Of a DNA stretch of 64,000 bases, positions 36,495 through 45,193 are shown one piece after another. The stretch's first letter is position 1, and every line of letters begins with the position of its first letter. The DNA is from Demequina oxidasica (lineage in GTDB: Bacteria > Actinomycetota > Actinomycetes > Actinomycetales > Demequinaceae): NCBI RefSeq assembly GCF_000975115.1, contig NZ_BBRE01000003.1, forward strand, positions 124,001-188,000. Reading direction: 5' to 3'. Both the position numbers and the translations under genes were made by a program. The notes under the pieces are model-generated. The model worked only from the letters and a program-made list of their open reading frames with translations. It had not been told where the DNA came from and ran no database searches.

Positions 36495-37105
36495 GAAACG
36501 TGTTCTTCGTGGGCGACGAGTTAGTCGCCGGCCACGGCGACCCGAAGGCACTTGGTTGGACCGGACGCGTGGCGGCACGCACTCTCCCTCACGCCACGGA
36601 TCTTGCGTTCCATACGCTCGCCGTACCCGGTGAGACCACAGGAGAGATGACTAGCCGCTGGGACGAGGAGGCGCTGCGTCGAATCGCGCGTCCCGAGGCC
36701 GCCGACGAGCCTCGTTACGCGCTGTTTGCTGTAGGTCGTGGCGACGTCACAAGGTCGGTCTCCCCCACCATGACCAGGCTCAATCTCGCCAACGCGCTTG
36801 ACCGCGCATCCGCACTGGGATTCGCGACGCTCCTGGTGGGCCCGCCCCCCGGACGCAAGGATGAGAACCAGCGGATCGCGGAGCTCGCTGCGGTATGCGA
36901 GGAGTCCGCGGCACGTCGCAGCGTGCCGTATGTCGACATGTACGGTCCCTTGGCACGCCACGATCAGTGGGCTGCAGACATGGACACCGGCCACGACGCG
37001 CTGCCGCTACAGGCGGGCTACGGGCTCATGGCCTGGCTCGTGCTCCACTCGCGCTGGCACGCGTGGCTGGGCATCAACGATGCCGAGGCGCTCAACAACT
37101 CCTAG
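36491..37105 (+). CDS. SGNH/GDSL-type hydrolase
   Basis: A 204-residue protein with the SGNH order: block I FFVGDELVAGHG (Asp-Glu in place of the usual GDS, so the nucleophile Ser is not in its standard place), block III-like GRGDVTR, and a C-terminal DTGHDALPLQAGY with the Asp-x-x-His pair. The missing Ser in block I raises doubt about esterase activity. The start ATG overlaps the kgd stop (ATGA), so the two are co-translated. No signal peptide is seen. Confidence 0.75.
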   Translation: MRNVFFVGDELVAGHGDPKALGWTGRVAARTLPHATDLAFHTLAVPGETTGEMTSRWDEEALRRIARPEAADEPRYALFAVGRGDVTRSVSPTMTRLNLANALDRASALGFATLLVGPPPGRKDENQRIAELAAVCEESAARRSVPYVDMYGPLARHDQWAADMDTGHDALPLQAGYGLMAWLVLHSRWHAWLGINDAEALNNS

Positions 37106-37227
37106 GTACTCGCTGCGGACCTCAAATCCGACTGAGCGCCCCGCCACAAAGCGGCAACCACAAGACTCCACTCGATTCTTAGGCGCGGCAAACTACGCAC
37201 TCGCGTGTCGTCTGGCGTAGTAACTAC

Positions 37228-38316
37228 CTAACTGATGACTCCTGCGTTGCGCAGCGACACAGACAGGTCGTGCGGACGCGACGCGATTGCCACGGCATCG
37301 TCGAAGTCGACTGCGCCCTCGCTGACCAACTGGAAAAGGTGCTGGTCGAAGGTCTGCATCTTGTAGTACTCGCCCTCCGCGATCAGGTCCACGATGGGCG
37401 GCTGACTTTGCGGGTCCACGATGGCCTCGGCGGTGCGGCCAGTGTTGACCATCACCTCTGCCACAAGGGTGCGACCCTTACCGTCACTCTGACGGACCAG
37501 TCGCTGCGACACAATTCCCTTGAGCGTCTGCGATAGGGTCGCGCGCACCTGCCCCTGCTCGTGTGGCGTGAAGAAGTCGACGATGCGGTTAATGGTGTCC
37601 TGTGCGTCCACCGTGTGCAGAGTCGCGAGCACTAGGTGACCAGTCTCGGCCGCCGAAAGTGCTGCGCGCACGGTCTCGATGTCACGCATCTCGCCAACCA
37701 TAATGACGTCGGGGTCCTGACGCATCGCGCCACGTAGCGCGTTGTTGAAGTCGAGAGTGTCCGAACGCACCTCACGCTGCGAGATGATCGCCTTCTTGTC
37801 GTGGTGAAGGACTTCGATGGGATCCTCGATGGTGATGATGTTGACTTCACGGTACGAGTTAATGAGGTCGACCATCGATGCAAGAGTGGTGGTCTTTCCG
37901 GAACCGGTGGGGCCGGTAACGAGCACCAGACCACGCGGCTCGAGCGCCAGGTCCGCAATGACAGGAGGCAGGCCGAGCTCGTCAAAGCTCTGGGCGCCCA
38001 CGGCGACGTGGCGGAAGACCAAGGAGTCGGTGCCACGCGCGACGTACGCGTTAACGCGGAACCGTCCCACGCCGGACAGCGAGAACGCGAAGTCCGCCTC
38101 GTGGGTGTCCCGGAACTGCGCGACGAGGTCCTCGGGGAGTACCTGCGCCACCATGTTGCGAGTGTCCTCAGGGCGCAGCGGGGGAACCTGCAGCTTTCTG
38201 AGGCGCCCATCGACACGGATGCGCGGCGCTGATCCCACCTTGCAGTGGAGGTCGGAGCCGCCCGTGCTCGCTAGGGCGTGCAGGAACGGGATGACGGAAA
38301 CTGGCTGGTCGCTCAC
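37228..38316 (-). CDS. pilT: PilT-like twitching motility ATPase
   Basis: A 362-residue hexameric secretion ATPase of the PilT/GspE family. It has the N-terminal PAS-like domain, Walker A GPTGSGKTTTLASM, Asp box ITIEDPIEVLHHDKK, Walker B DPDVIMVGEMRDIETVR, and the His box ATLHTVDAQDT. The AIRNLIRE tail motif of classical PilT is not visible. PilT drives pilus retraction. No pilin, PilB, PilC or PilM gene is in this window. The start is GTG at 38316 with GGAG upstream. Confidence 0.88.
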   Translation of the reverse strand: MSDQPVSVIPFLHALASTGGSDLHCKVGSAPRIRVDGRLRKLQVPPLRPEDTRNMVAQVLPEDLVAQFRDTHEADFAFSLSGVGRFRVNAYVARGTDSLVFRHVAVGAQSFDELGLPPVIADLALEPRGLVLVTGPTGSGKTTTLASMVDLINSYREVNIITIEDPIEVLHHDKKAIISQREVRSDTLDFNNALRGAMRQDPDVIMVGEMRDIETVRAALSAAETGHLVLATLHTVDAQDTINRIVDFFTPHEQGQVRATLSQTLKGIVSQRLVRQSDGKGRTLVAEVMVNTGRTAEAIVDPQSQPPIVDLIAEGEYYKMQTFDQHLFQLVSEGAVDFDDAVAIASRPHDLSVSLRNAGVIS

Positions 38317-38441
38317 GGATTCTCCATCGGCAGTTATGGGTGTTGCCTTGAGAGGCTACCGGCCGCGGCGCGCTATGCATACACAGTGTGGGAAGATAGA
38401 TAGTCGAGTTTTGAACTTCCCGCGTTAAGAAAGGGGGACCC

Positions 38442-38516
38442 ATGAGCAAGCGAGGCCGCAAGCGCAAGGCGCGTGCCAAGGGCGGAGCCAACCATGGCAA
38501 GCGCCCCAACGCATAG
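38442..38516 (+). CDS. 50S ribosomal protein bL37 (24 residues)
   Basis: A 24-residue basic peptide, MSKRGRKRKARAKGGANHGK followed by RPNA. It matches the actinobacterial bL37 pattern (basic KRGRK start, ANHGKRPNA end) known from mycobacterial ribosomes. It is preceded by GAAAGGGGGACC and followed after 26 bases by a strong rho-independent terminator, so it is a stand-alone transcription unit. It falls below normal gene-calling length limits and is often missed. Confidence 0.9.
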   Translation: MSKRGRKRKARAKGGANHGKRPNA

Positions 38517-38542
38517 TTAGCACCGGTAACAACCGGAAACAG

Positions 38543-38578
38543 AAAGGCCGCATCGGGCATTGACCGATGCGGCCTTTT
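38543..38578 (+). terminator. rho-independent terminator of the bL37 gene
   Basis: A 14-bp perfect stem, AAAGGCCGCATCGG (38543-38556) pairing with 38564-38577, with a 7-base loop and a TTTT tail. On the minus strand the same structure ends in a run of T after the complement of AGAAA, so it could also stop transcription from the right; the rsrA gene ends at 38636. Confidence 0.93.
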
Positions 38579-38635
38579 GCTTGCCCGCGCGCCCTCAAGG
38601 GCGGCGGCAGGCAGTCGCTGAGCGACGTGAGACTT

Positions 38636-38878
38636 TTAGGAGTCGGCGCGCGCAGACTTGATGGTGGCGAGCACACGCGAACGCAACTCGTCTGGCGCGA
38701 CCTCGTCGCCGCAGTTGCCCACCAAGTTCTTGATCTTCTCGTTGATGCGGTGCTCGGCCTCGCAGGGCGGGCAATCCTTGAGGTGGTCGCCGATGTGGCG
38801 CAACTCCTCATCGGGCAACTCGTGGTCGATGTATTCAAAAATCTGATCGAGCGCCTGCTCGCAGTCGTTATTAGGCAT
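38636..38878 (-). CDS. rsrA: anti-sigma factor RsrA, zinc-binding
   Basis: An 80-residue ZAS-family anti-sigma factor. The redox zinc site is visible: Cys in NDCEQAL, then [12 protein letters not shown] with His and two Cys in HxxxCxxC. A further Cys in LVGNCGDE is present. Under thiol oxidation this type of protein forms a disulfide, loses zinc and releases SigR. It overlaps the 3' end of sigR by 8 bases, as expected for coupled sigma/anti-sigma pairs. Confidence 0.93.
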   Translation of the reverse strand: MPNNDCEQALDQIFEYIDHELPDEELRHIGDHLKDCPPCEAEHRINEKIKNLVGNCGDEVAPDELRSRVLATIKSARADS

Positions 38879-39500
38879 CCGATGCCTCCCCGGAATCCGT
38901 GTTCGCCTTGTTGGCGACGGGACGCTTGTCATAAAAACCGCGCTCCGCGCCGTACTCGCGCAGGTTCTCGCGAAGCAGCTTGCGTCCGCGGTGAAGGCGC
39001 GACATCACGGTGCCTACAGGCGTATCCATAATCTCGGCAATCTCCTTGTACGCGAAGCCCTCGACGTCACTCAGGTAGACCGCCATACGGAAGTCGTCCG
39101 GCAAGTCGGCGAGTGCCTGCTTGATGTCACCATCGCCCATTTGGTCAAGGGCGTTATCTTCCGCCGAGGCCAGGCCGGTGGACGTGTGTTCCGCCGCTGC
39201 TGACAGCTGCCAGTCCTCGATAGTGTCCGCGTCCGAGCGCTTCGGTTGGCGCTGCTTTTTGCGGTAGGTGTTGATGAACGCGTTGGTCTGGATGCGGTAC
39301 AGCCACGCCTTGAGGTTGGTCCCCATCGTGAACTTATCTTGCGCCGCAAACGCCTTAGCGAACGTCTCTTGAACCAGATCCTCAGCATCGGCCCCATTGC
39401 GCGTCATGCGCAGGGCAGCAGCGTAGAGCTGATCCATGTAGGACAGCGCCTCGACCTCGAAGGTCATTTCCTGGGTGTCATTCATTGCCGTGTCATTCAT
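38871..39500 (-). CDS. sigR: ECF sigma factor SigR
   Basis: A 209-residue sigma-70 family group IV factor for the thiol-oxidative stress response. Region 2 (about 18-85) contains [13 protein letters not shown], and region 4 (about 130-180) has [22 protein letters not shown]. The start used is the ATG at 39500. An in-frame ATG at 39584 would add 28 residues; it lies about 10 bases after a consensus SigR promoter, so a longer isoform comparable to Streptomyces SigR' is plausible. The gene overlaps rsrA. Confidence 0.93.
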   Translation of the reverse strand: MNDTAMNDTQEMTFEVEALSYMDQLYAAALRMTRNGADAEDLVQETFAKAFAAQDKFTMGTNLKAWLYRIQTNAFINTYRKKQRQPKRSDADTIEDWQLSAAAEHTSTGLASAEDNALDQMGDGDIKQALADLPDDFRMAVYLSDVEGFAYKEIAEIMDTPVGTVMSRLHRGRKLLRENLREYGAERGFYDKRPVANKANTDSGEASDA

Positions 39501-39593
39501 CACTGCGTAGCCTACTCTGCCGCGAGTGCGACGAGGTGGCGTGCGGCGGGACCGAGCCGTAGTGCGTTCCAGGGTGGCTGTCATGCTTAGGGG

Positions 39594-39620
39594 AACCAAC
39601 GGTCCCACTAGTTCATTCCC
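39594..39620 (-). promoter_or_regulatory. SigR-type autoregulatory promoter
   Basis: Read on the minus strand, GGGAAT (39620-39615) is followed by exactly 18 bases and GTT (39596-39594). This matches the published GGAAT-N18-GTT consensus recognised by SigR. The predicted transcript would start about 39588, a few bases before the alternative ATG at 39584, so the mRNA would be nearly leaderless for the long isoform. Confidence 0.8.
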
Positions 39621-39688
39621 GATGCGGCAGCGACAGCTTAGAGAACCCGCGATACACAGTCTCCAGTCAACATTGGTAGCGTAGGAGT

Positions 39689-40213
39689 ATGTTCTTTCGC
39701 GCGATAGCCCGCCCATTGCTCGCCTCCTGGTTCATCTACGGAGGCATCGAGTCCGTTCTTACTCCCGAACGCCGCGCCGAACGCGCGGAACCCGTGGTCA
39801 AGCCGCTGCTGATCGAGGCGGGGCTTGAGGACGTCAAGATCACCGACATGGTCAAGGTGCACGGCGCTGCGACCATCGCTGCGGCCTCGATCCTCGCTCT
39901 GTCCCGCACTCCCAAGACCGCAGGATTCGCGCTCGCCGGGCTCGCGGCCGTCACGGTGGCAGCGGGCCGGCCGTTCTGGCGCGAGGACGACGAGGAGGTG
40001 CGCCTACGCGAGCGCGAGCGGTTCATGATGAATCTGTCGCTGTTCGGCGCTACCGTGATCGCAGCCACCGCCGGACACGGCTCCAAGCACAAGGATCGCG
40101 CCAAGGCTAAGAAGATCAAGGCGAAGGACAAGGCCTTGGCAGCCAAGGTGTCCAAGAACGAACAGAAGATCTCACGCAACCAGAAGGCACTCGGCAAGAA
40201 GCGGGGCAAGTGA
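39689..40213 (+). CDS. DoxX-family membrane protein
   Basis: A 174-residue membrane protein with three to four helices. Features typical of actinobacterial DoxX proteins are [17 protein letters not shown] and the amphipathic loop [19 protein letters not shown]. The last 45 residues are soluble and Lys-rich ([21 protein letters not shown]), unusual for the family and probably cytosolic. It is divergent from sigR and overlaps aroA by four bases (GTGA). Function is unknown. Confidence 0.85.
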   Translation: MFFRAIARPLLASWFIYGGIESVLTPERRAERAEPVVKPLLIEAGLEDVKITDMVKVHGAATIAAASILALSRTPKTAGFALAGLAAVTVAAGRPFWREDDEEVRLRERERFMMNLSLFGATVIAATAGHGSKHKDRAKAKKIKAKDKALAAKVSKNEQKISRNQKALGKKRGK

Positions 40214-41532
40214 GCGGCTCATTCCCGGCCGGCGTAGGAGTCGGCGAGGTATGGGACGCTCCCACCGCCGATGGCCCGCTTGACGCCACTGTCGACGTTC
40301 CTGGGTCCAAGTCACTTACCAATCGCTTTCTCGTACTTGCGGCTCTCGCCGACGCCCCCGTGCGCATCAAGGGCGGCCTGAAGTCCTCGGATTCTGACCA
40401 CATGATTGGTGCGTTGCGCGCGCTCGGCATTGACGTCGACGACTCAGGCGACGAGTGGCTGGTCACGCCGGGGACGGTGCGCGGCGGTGTGGAGATTAAC
40501 TGCGGACTCGCAGGCACAGTCATGCGCTTCGTGCCTCCCATGGCGCTCCTCGCGAATCCTGCCGATGGCCCCATCACCTTTGACGCGGCGGCCAGCGCAA
40601 AGGGGCGTCCCATGGCCCCGCTGCTCGATGCCCTTCGCTCCCTCGGCGCGACCGTCACCAGCATCGGCGAACAGACGTTCCCGTTCACGGTGACTCCCCC
40701 GGTGTCCGTGCCGTCGAGTGTCGAGGTCGACGCTAGTGACTCGTCACAATTCGTGACCGGGCTGCTGCTGACGGCGCCGCGACTTCCTCAGGGACTCACC
40801 ATCCGGCATACCGGGGCGAAGCTTCCCAGCCTGCCGCACATTGACATGACGTGCGAGACGCTGCGCGACGCGGGCATCCAGGTGGAACAGCCTGATGAGC
40901 GTACGTGGGTGGTTCACCCCGGCGCCATGACCTTGGAAAACATCCGAGTAGAGCCTGATCTTTCCAACGCGGGCCCCTTTATGGCCGCAGCCATCGTGGC
41001 GGGTGGCACCGTGCGTATCCCGGGCTGGCCCACGCACACCACACAACCTGGCGCGTACTACCCGCAGGTGTTTGAGCAGATGGGTGCGACCTGCGAGTTC
41101 GAAGATGGGGTCATGTCCGTCACCGGACCCACCGACGGTATCTTTGGCATCGAGGCGGACCTGGGACCGGCCGGCGAGATCACCCCCACCGTTGCCGCGC
41201 TGTGTGCCCTGGCTAAGCAACCGTCGCTACTGACCGGAATCGGCCACCTACGCGGCCACGAGACCGACCGCCTCAAGGCGATCGCAACTGAAGTGAACCG
41301 CGTGGGCGGGCGCTGCACCGACGGGGACGACTCGCTCGAGTTTGCGGGACTACCCGCCTCCGGGTTGACCGGCGCCGTGATGGAGAGCTATCACGACCAC
41401 CGCATGGCCACATTCGCCGCCATCATCGGCCTCGCTGTCCCTGGCGTGCAGGTACTCAACGTCGGTACCACGTCCAAAACCATGCCCGACTTCCCGCACC
41501 TGTGGCAGGCCATGCTCGGCTTGCCGGACTAG
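40210..41532 (+). CDS. aroA: 3-phosphoshikimate 1-carboxyvinyltransferase (EPSP synthase)
   Basis: A 440-residue enzyme of the shikimate pathway that joins shikimate-3-phosphate and PEP. The substrate motifs PGSKSLTNRFLVLAAL, NCGLAGTVMRF, GRPMAPLLDAL and DASDSSQFVTGLLL are clear, and ESYHDHRMA is near the end. It starts with GTG, overlapping the DoxX gene, and is followed by rsgA and hisN, the common actinobacterial order. Confidence 0.95.
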   Translation: MSGSFPAGVGVGEVWDAPTADGPLDATVDVPGSKSLTNRFLVLAALADAPVRIKGGLKSSDSDHMIGALRALGIDVDDSGDEWLVTPGTVRGGVEINCGLAGTVMRFVPPMALLANPADGPITFDAAASAKGRPMAPLLDALRSLGATVTSIGEQTFPFTVTPPVSVPSSVEVDASDSSQFVTGLLLTAPRLPQGLTIRHTGAKLPSLPHIDMTCETLRDAGIQVEQPDERTWVVHPGAMTLENIRVEPDLSNAGPFMAAAIVAGGTVRIPGWPTHTTQPGAYYPQVFEQMGATCEFEDGVMSVTGPTDGIFGIEADLGPAGEITPTVAALCALAKQPSLLTGIGHLRGHETDRLKAIATEVNRVGGRCTDGDDSLEFAGLPASGLTGAVMESYHDHRMATFAAIIGLAVPGVQVLNVGTTSKTMPDFPHLWQAMLGLPD

Positions 41533-41540
41533 GCAAACGC

Positions 41541-42581
41541 ATGCGCGAATACGACGAGTCCGACGCGAAGGTGAGGCCACCCAAGCGAGGCTCGCGGCCG
41601 CGCTCCAAGCTTCGCCCCGCACACGAGGACGCCGTCCCCGGCACCGTCGTGGGAGTGGACCGGGGCCGGTTCACCGTATGGAAGTCAGATACTGACACCA
41701 CGGTGATCGCAGTCAAGGCGCGCGAGCTGGGGCGCCGCGGGCTCGTGATCGGCGACATCGTCGGCATGGTCGGCGACTCGACGGGCGACAAGGGAACACT
41801 GGCACGCATTGTGCGGCGCGAACCTCGCGCGACCGAGTTGCGGCGCACCGCCGACGATACCGACCCCACCGAGCGGGTGATCGTCGCCAACGCGAATCAG
41901 CTCGCGATTGTCACCGCACTCGCTGACCCGGATCCCAACCCGCGCATGATCGACCGCTGCCTGGTGGCTGCCTTCGCGGCCGGCATGGACGCGGTGCTGG
42001 TCCTCACCAAGGCCGACCTGGGCTCAGGCGCCGAACTGCGCGCCACCTACGAGCCGCTTGGCGTCAAGGTGCTCGAGACCACGGTGCGCCACGACACCGA
42101 CGTCCTCAAGTCCCACGACGGCACTCCCGACGAGCAGGCCGGAATGGAGGCACTCCGCACGCAGGTCGCGGACGTCTCTACCGTCTTTGTGGGTTACTCA
42201 GGCGTCGGCAAGTCCACGCTCGTCAATGTGTTGGTGCCTGGCGCCGGCCGTGTCACCGGAATAGTCAACGACGTCACCGGTCGTGGTCGACACACGTCCA
42301 CGTCGGCAGTAGCACTTGAACTTCCAGCCGGCGGATGGATCATCGACACCCCCGGTATCCGTAGCTTTGGTCTCGCGCACGTCGACATCGAGAACTTCAT
42401 TTCGGTGTTCCCCGACATCGCCGATGCCGCGGCCGAGTTCTGCCCGCGCGGTTGCGGCCACGCATCGGCCGAGGATGGCTGCGCACTCGACGAGTGGGCC
42501 CAGACGGCGGACCAGCAAGCGCGCGTCGACTCGATCCGCCGCCTGCTCGCTACGCGGGCCGACAACGACTCCTGGCAGTAG
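41541..42581 (+). CDS. rsgA: ribosome small-subunit GTPase RsgA
   Basis: A 346-residue circularly permuted GTPase that checks late 30S maturation. An N-terminal OB domain (about 35-95) precedes the permuted GTPase domain, with the G4 motif TKAD, then G1 GYSGVGKSTLVN, G2 (RGRHTST) and G3 DTPG. The C-terminal zinc domain has CPRGCGHASAEDGC. The ATG at 41541 is 8 bases after the aroA stop; translation is probably coupled. Confidence 0.95.
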   Translation: MREYDESDAKVRPPKRGSRPRSKLRPAHEDAVPGTVVGVDRGRFTVWKSDTDTTVIAVKARELGRRGLVIGDIVGMVGDSTGDKGTLARIVRREPRATELRRTADDTDPTERVIVANANQLAIVTALADPDPNPRMIDRCLVAAFAAGMDAVLVLTKADLGSGAELRATYEPLGVKVLETTVRHDTDVLKSHDGTPDEQAGMEALRTQVADVSTVFVGYSGVGKSTLVNVLVPGAGRVTGIVNDVTGRGRHTSTSAVALELPAGGWIIDTPGIRSFGLAHVDIENFISVFPDIADAAAEFCPRGCGHASAEDGCALDEWAQTADQQARVDSIRRLLATRADNDSWQ

Positions 42582-42649
42582 AACTCGCGCCCGCACGGGA
42601 CCACCCCCGGCTTTTGAGGACGCGCCCGCCGCGCCAGTAGGCTGAGCGC

Positions 42650-43447
42650 ATGAATCCCACTGGTGAGTACGCCGCCGACCTGACGCTCGCACTGTCCATC
42701 GCGGACCAGGTGGACGCGCTGACGATGCGCAACGCAGACCCCGCTGACCTGACGGTGGAACTCAAGCCGGACGACTCCCCTGTCACCGCCGTGGACCGGG
42801 CGGCGGAACACCTCATCCGTAACGCACTTACGCGCGACCGGCCCGCTGACTCGATCCTGGGCGAGGAGTACGGCACCTCAGGCGACGCTACCCGGCAGTG
42901 GATCATCGACCCGATTGACGGTACGAAGAACTTCATCAGGGGCGTACCCGTGTGGGCGACTCTGATTGCGCTCTTCGACGGCGACAAGCCCGCAGTCGGC
43001 GTGGTGAGCGCGCCCGCCTTGGGCCGGCGCTGGTTCGCCGCCGCGGGTGACGGTGCGTGGGAGGGTCGCGATGCATCGGCCGCTCGCAAGCTGGGCGTCT
43101 CCGAGGTAGCCACGCTGCCGGAGGCAAGCCTTTCGTATTCGTCGCTCACGGGGTGGGAGGAGCTCGGCCGCCTCGACGCGCTGCTCGCCCTCTCACGGAC
43201 GGTATGGCGCACGCGTGCATACGGTGACTTTTGGAGTTACATGCTGGTGGCGGAGGGTGCCGTGGACGCCGCAGCAGAGCCAGAACTCGAGACTTACGAC
43301 ATGGCGGCGCTGGTGCCCATCGTGCTCGAGGCCGGCGGGCGTTTCACGTCACTCGACGGAGTTGATGGTCCTTATGGGGGCAACGCGATCGCAAGCAATG
43401 GCAGGCTGCACAGCGCCGTAGTGGCCGCGCTCGCAGCAGGTGCTTAG
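42650..43447 (+). CDS. hisN: histidinol-phosphatase, inositol-monophosphatase family
   Basis: A 265-residue Mg2+-dependent phosphatase. The metal-binding motif IDPIDGTKNFIRG (WIIDPIDGTKNF) and GEEYG occur in the N-terminal half, and YDMAALVPIVLEAGG in the C-terminal half. The family includes inositol monophosphatases; the aroA-rsgA neighbourhood and residue pattern match the HisN type used by actinobacteria for histidine synthesis. It is the last gene of this run. Confidence 0.9.
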   Translation: MNPTGEYAADLTLALSIADQVDALTMRNADPADLTVELKPDDSPVTAVDRAAEHLIRNALTRDRPADSILGEEYGTSGDATRQWIIDPIDGTKNFIRGVPVWATLIALFDGDKPAVGVVSAPALGRRWFAAAGDGAWEGRDASAARKLGVSEVATLPEASLSYSSLTGWEELGRLDALLALSRTVWRTRAYGDFWSYMLVAEGAVDAAAEPELETYDMAALVPIVLEAGGRFTSLDGVDGPYGGNAIASNGRLHSAVVAALAAGA

Positions 43448-43482
43448 CCTTCACAACAGTGAGTGTGCGCGACGGCACCTGG

Positions 43483-43923
43483 CTAGGGGCGCGGGATCGA
43501 CGCGAGTTCCGTGACGTCGTACCACAGTAGGTCGTGATCTTCGAGCCTCTCCAAGGCATCGGGTCCGCCCGCGAGTGCCTGCTTTGCGTCCTCAAACGCC
43601 GCGAGGTCGTCTACGAAGGCGCATGCGACGGCATCAGCCGGCACGCGTCCGGTGAGCGCGACGGCCGCCGGGTGCGCGTCCGGAACTGCACTGACGTCAC
43701 CGCGCGAGTAGTCGGCCACGATGACCACGCGAAGTTGTGAACCGAACTCCACCACGGACTCGATCGCCGCGGCATCGCGCGCCTGCTCTGCCAATTCCTC
43801 GTCCTCATCGAAGGAGGAGATCTCCATCAGCCTCTCGGTGACGGCGAAGCCCATGTCGGGCTCCCACTTGCCGGAGGTGCAGGAGTCGAGGTCGCCCAAA
43901 GTGGCCGGGATGTACACGCGCAT
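43483..43923 (-). CDS. conserved actinobacterial protein (DUF6912-like)
   Basis: A 146-residue soluble, acidic protein starting MRVYIPATLGDLDSCTSG. A central block (FGSQLRVVIVADYSRGDV) and the end (DLLWYDVTEL) resemble proteins grouped as DUF6912 in actinobacteria. No catalytic motif is evident. It stops 35 bases from hisN (convergent) and its start lies 4 bases from the stop of the CpaE-like gene, so it is the last gene of that operon. Confidence 0.7.
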   Translation of the reverse strand: MRVYIPATLGDLDSCTSGKWEPDMGFAVTERLMEISSFDEDEELAEQARDAAAIESVVEFGSQLRVVIVADYSRGDVSAVPDAHPAAVALTGRVPADAVACAFVDDLAAFEDAKQALAGGPDALERLEDHDLLWYDVTELASIPRP

Positions 43924-43927
43924 GGTC

Positions 43928-45193
43928 TCAGTCTGTCAGGGTAGCCGCGACGGCGCGCGGGGACTCACTCATGGGAGCCATTTCCGCGCGAGACTCCTGG
44001 GCTGTTACCAGTGCCGCAGCGGCAACGACTGCGATCGCCCGCCGTGCGGGTGAGCGAGGTACGCGTTCGCGTAGTGACTGGCCCGCGAGTGTCGCCGCGT
44101 CACAGGATTTGCCGTCCGCGGGGACCATCCAGACCTTCTCCACGCCGCTGTAGCGGGCCAAGGCATCCGCGATCGCCTCTTCAGGGTGGCGACCTGCGAC
44201 GGAAGAGCGCACTCGGTTCGCTACCACCAGGCGCGGGCACATGAGCTCGGCCACCTCGTCGAGCTCCGCAAGCGCCTGCACAAGGCGCTGGATGCCAAGT
44301 GGCTCGGCAGACCCCACGACGACCACGGCATCGGCGGCGGCGAGCGCACTCAGTGTCGCGCCGTTGCGTTGCGGTGCGCGCGTGTCATACAGCGCCTCCT
44401 CGTCCTGTGCGACCGAGAAACCGCAGTCCACGACGGTGACAGGGCTGTAGCGGCGCAGCAAGGGCCAGACCCCATCGAGGGCGCTGCGCGACAACTCGGG
44501 CCAGCGGTCCGCGCGGGAAATTCCTGATAGCACCTTCAACCCCTCGCCTACTGCCAGCAGATGCCGCCACAGCACATCGTCGGTCAGCGTGCCATGGAGG
44601 GAGGCGCGCGCGAGCGCCGCAACTCCAGGCGCCTCGTCGAGCAAGCCCAATGCCTGAGCGACAGCTCCTCCATAAGTATCGACGTCGACCACGATCGCCT
44701 CGCCGTCACCCACCGCGCACTCCGAGGCGATGTTCACGGCCAGCGTGGTGCGCCCAGGTGCGCCGGTGGGCCCCCAGACTGCGATCACGACCCCGTCTCC
44801 AGCCGGTATGGCCGGGACACTCTCGAGAGCGGCCGGAACCGGATTGACGGTATGAGCAACTACTGCAGCACGATCGGCGATCGTGTCGGGCTCCGCACCA
44901 GCGTCCATCACATGCTCGATGCCCAATGCTTGCAGTTCACGGCTCGCGGAGCCGGCGGAGGGTACGGCGACCAGCGCGACCCCCGCGGCGGCAAACTCGC
45001 CAAGCACGGCCCTGTTCAAGCGTGGCTGGTCTGATAGGACCACCACACCCACCATCCCCGCTTGGGCGAGGGCGAGTGCCTCGGCGAGGTCGGCGCAGCG
45101 GCGAATCAGAGCCAGTTGCGGGTGCGCTTCGATGGCACCCGCGACCGAGCTCTCACCGTCTCCCATGATGGCGACCGCGACGGCTGTGCTCAT
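43928..45193 (-). CDS. CpaE/MinD-like ATPase-fold protein with altered P-loop
   Basis: A 421-residue protein. Residues 1-120 resemble a receiver-like domain, as in CpaE. Residues about 135-370 form a MinD/ParA-type domain with GPTGAPGRTTLAVNIA. In this P-loop the Walker A Lys before TT is Arg, and the deviant Lys is also absent, so ATP hydrolysis is doubtful. The switch motif VVDVDTYGG and VVDCGFS follow. CpaE proteins localise pilus-assembly or septum-site machinery. The gene overlaps the SAF-domain gene by four bases. Confidence 0.8.
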   Translation of the reverse strand: MSTAVAVAIMGDGESSVAGAIEAHPQLALIRRCADLAEALALAQAGMVGVVVLSDQPRLNRAVLGEFAAAGVALVAVPSAGSASRELQALGIEHVMDAGAEPDTIADRAAVVAHTVNPVPAALESVPAIPAGDGVVIAVWGPTGAPGRTTLAVNIASECAVGDGEAIVVDVDTYGGAVAQALGLLDEAPGVAALARASLHGTLTDDVLWRHLLAVGEGLKVLSGISRADRWPELSRSALDGVWPLLRRYSPVTVVDCGFSVAQDEEALYDTRAPQRNGATLSALAAADAVVVVGSAEPLGIQRLVQALAELDEVAELMCPRLVVANRVRSSVAGRHPEEAIADALARYSGVEKVWMVPADGKSCDAATLAGQSLRERVPRSPARRAIAVVAAAALVTAQESRAEMAPMSESPRAVAATLTD

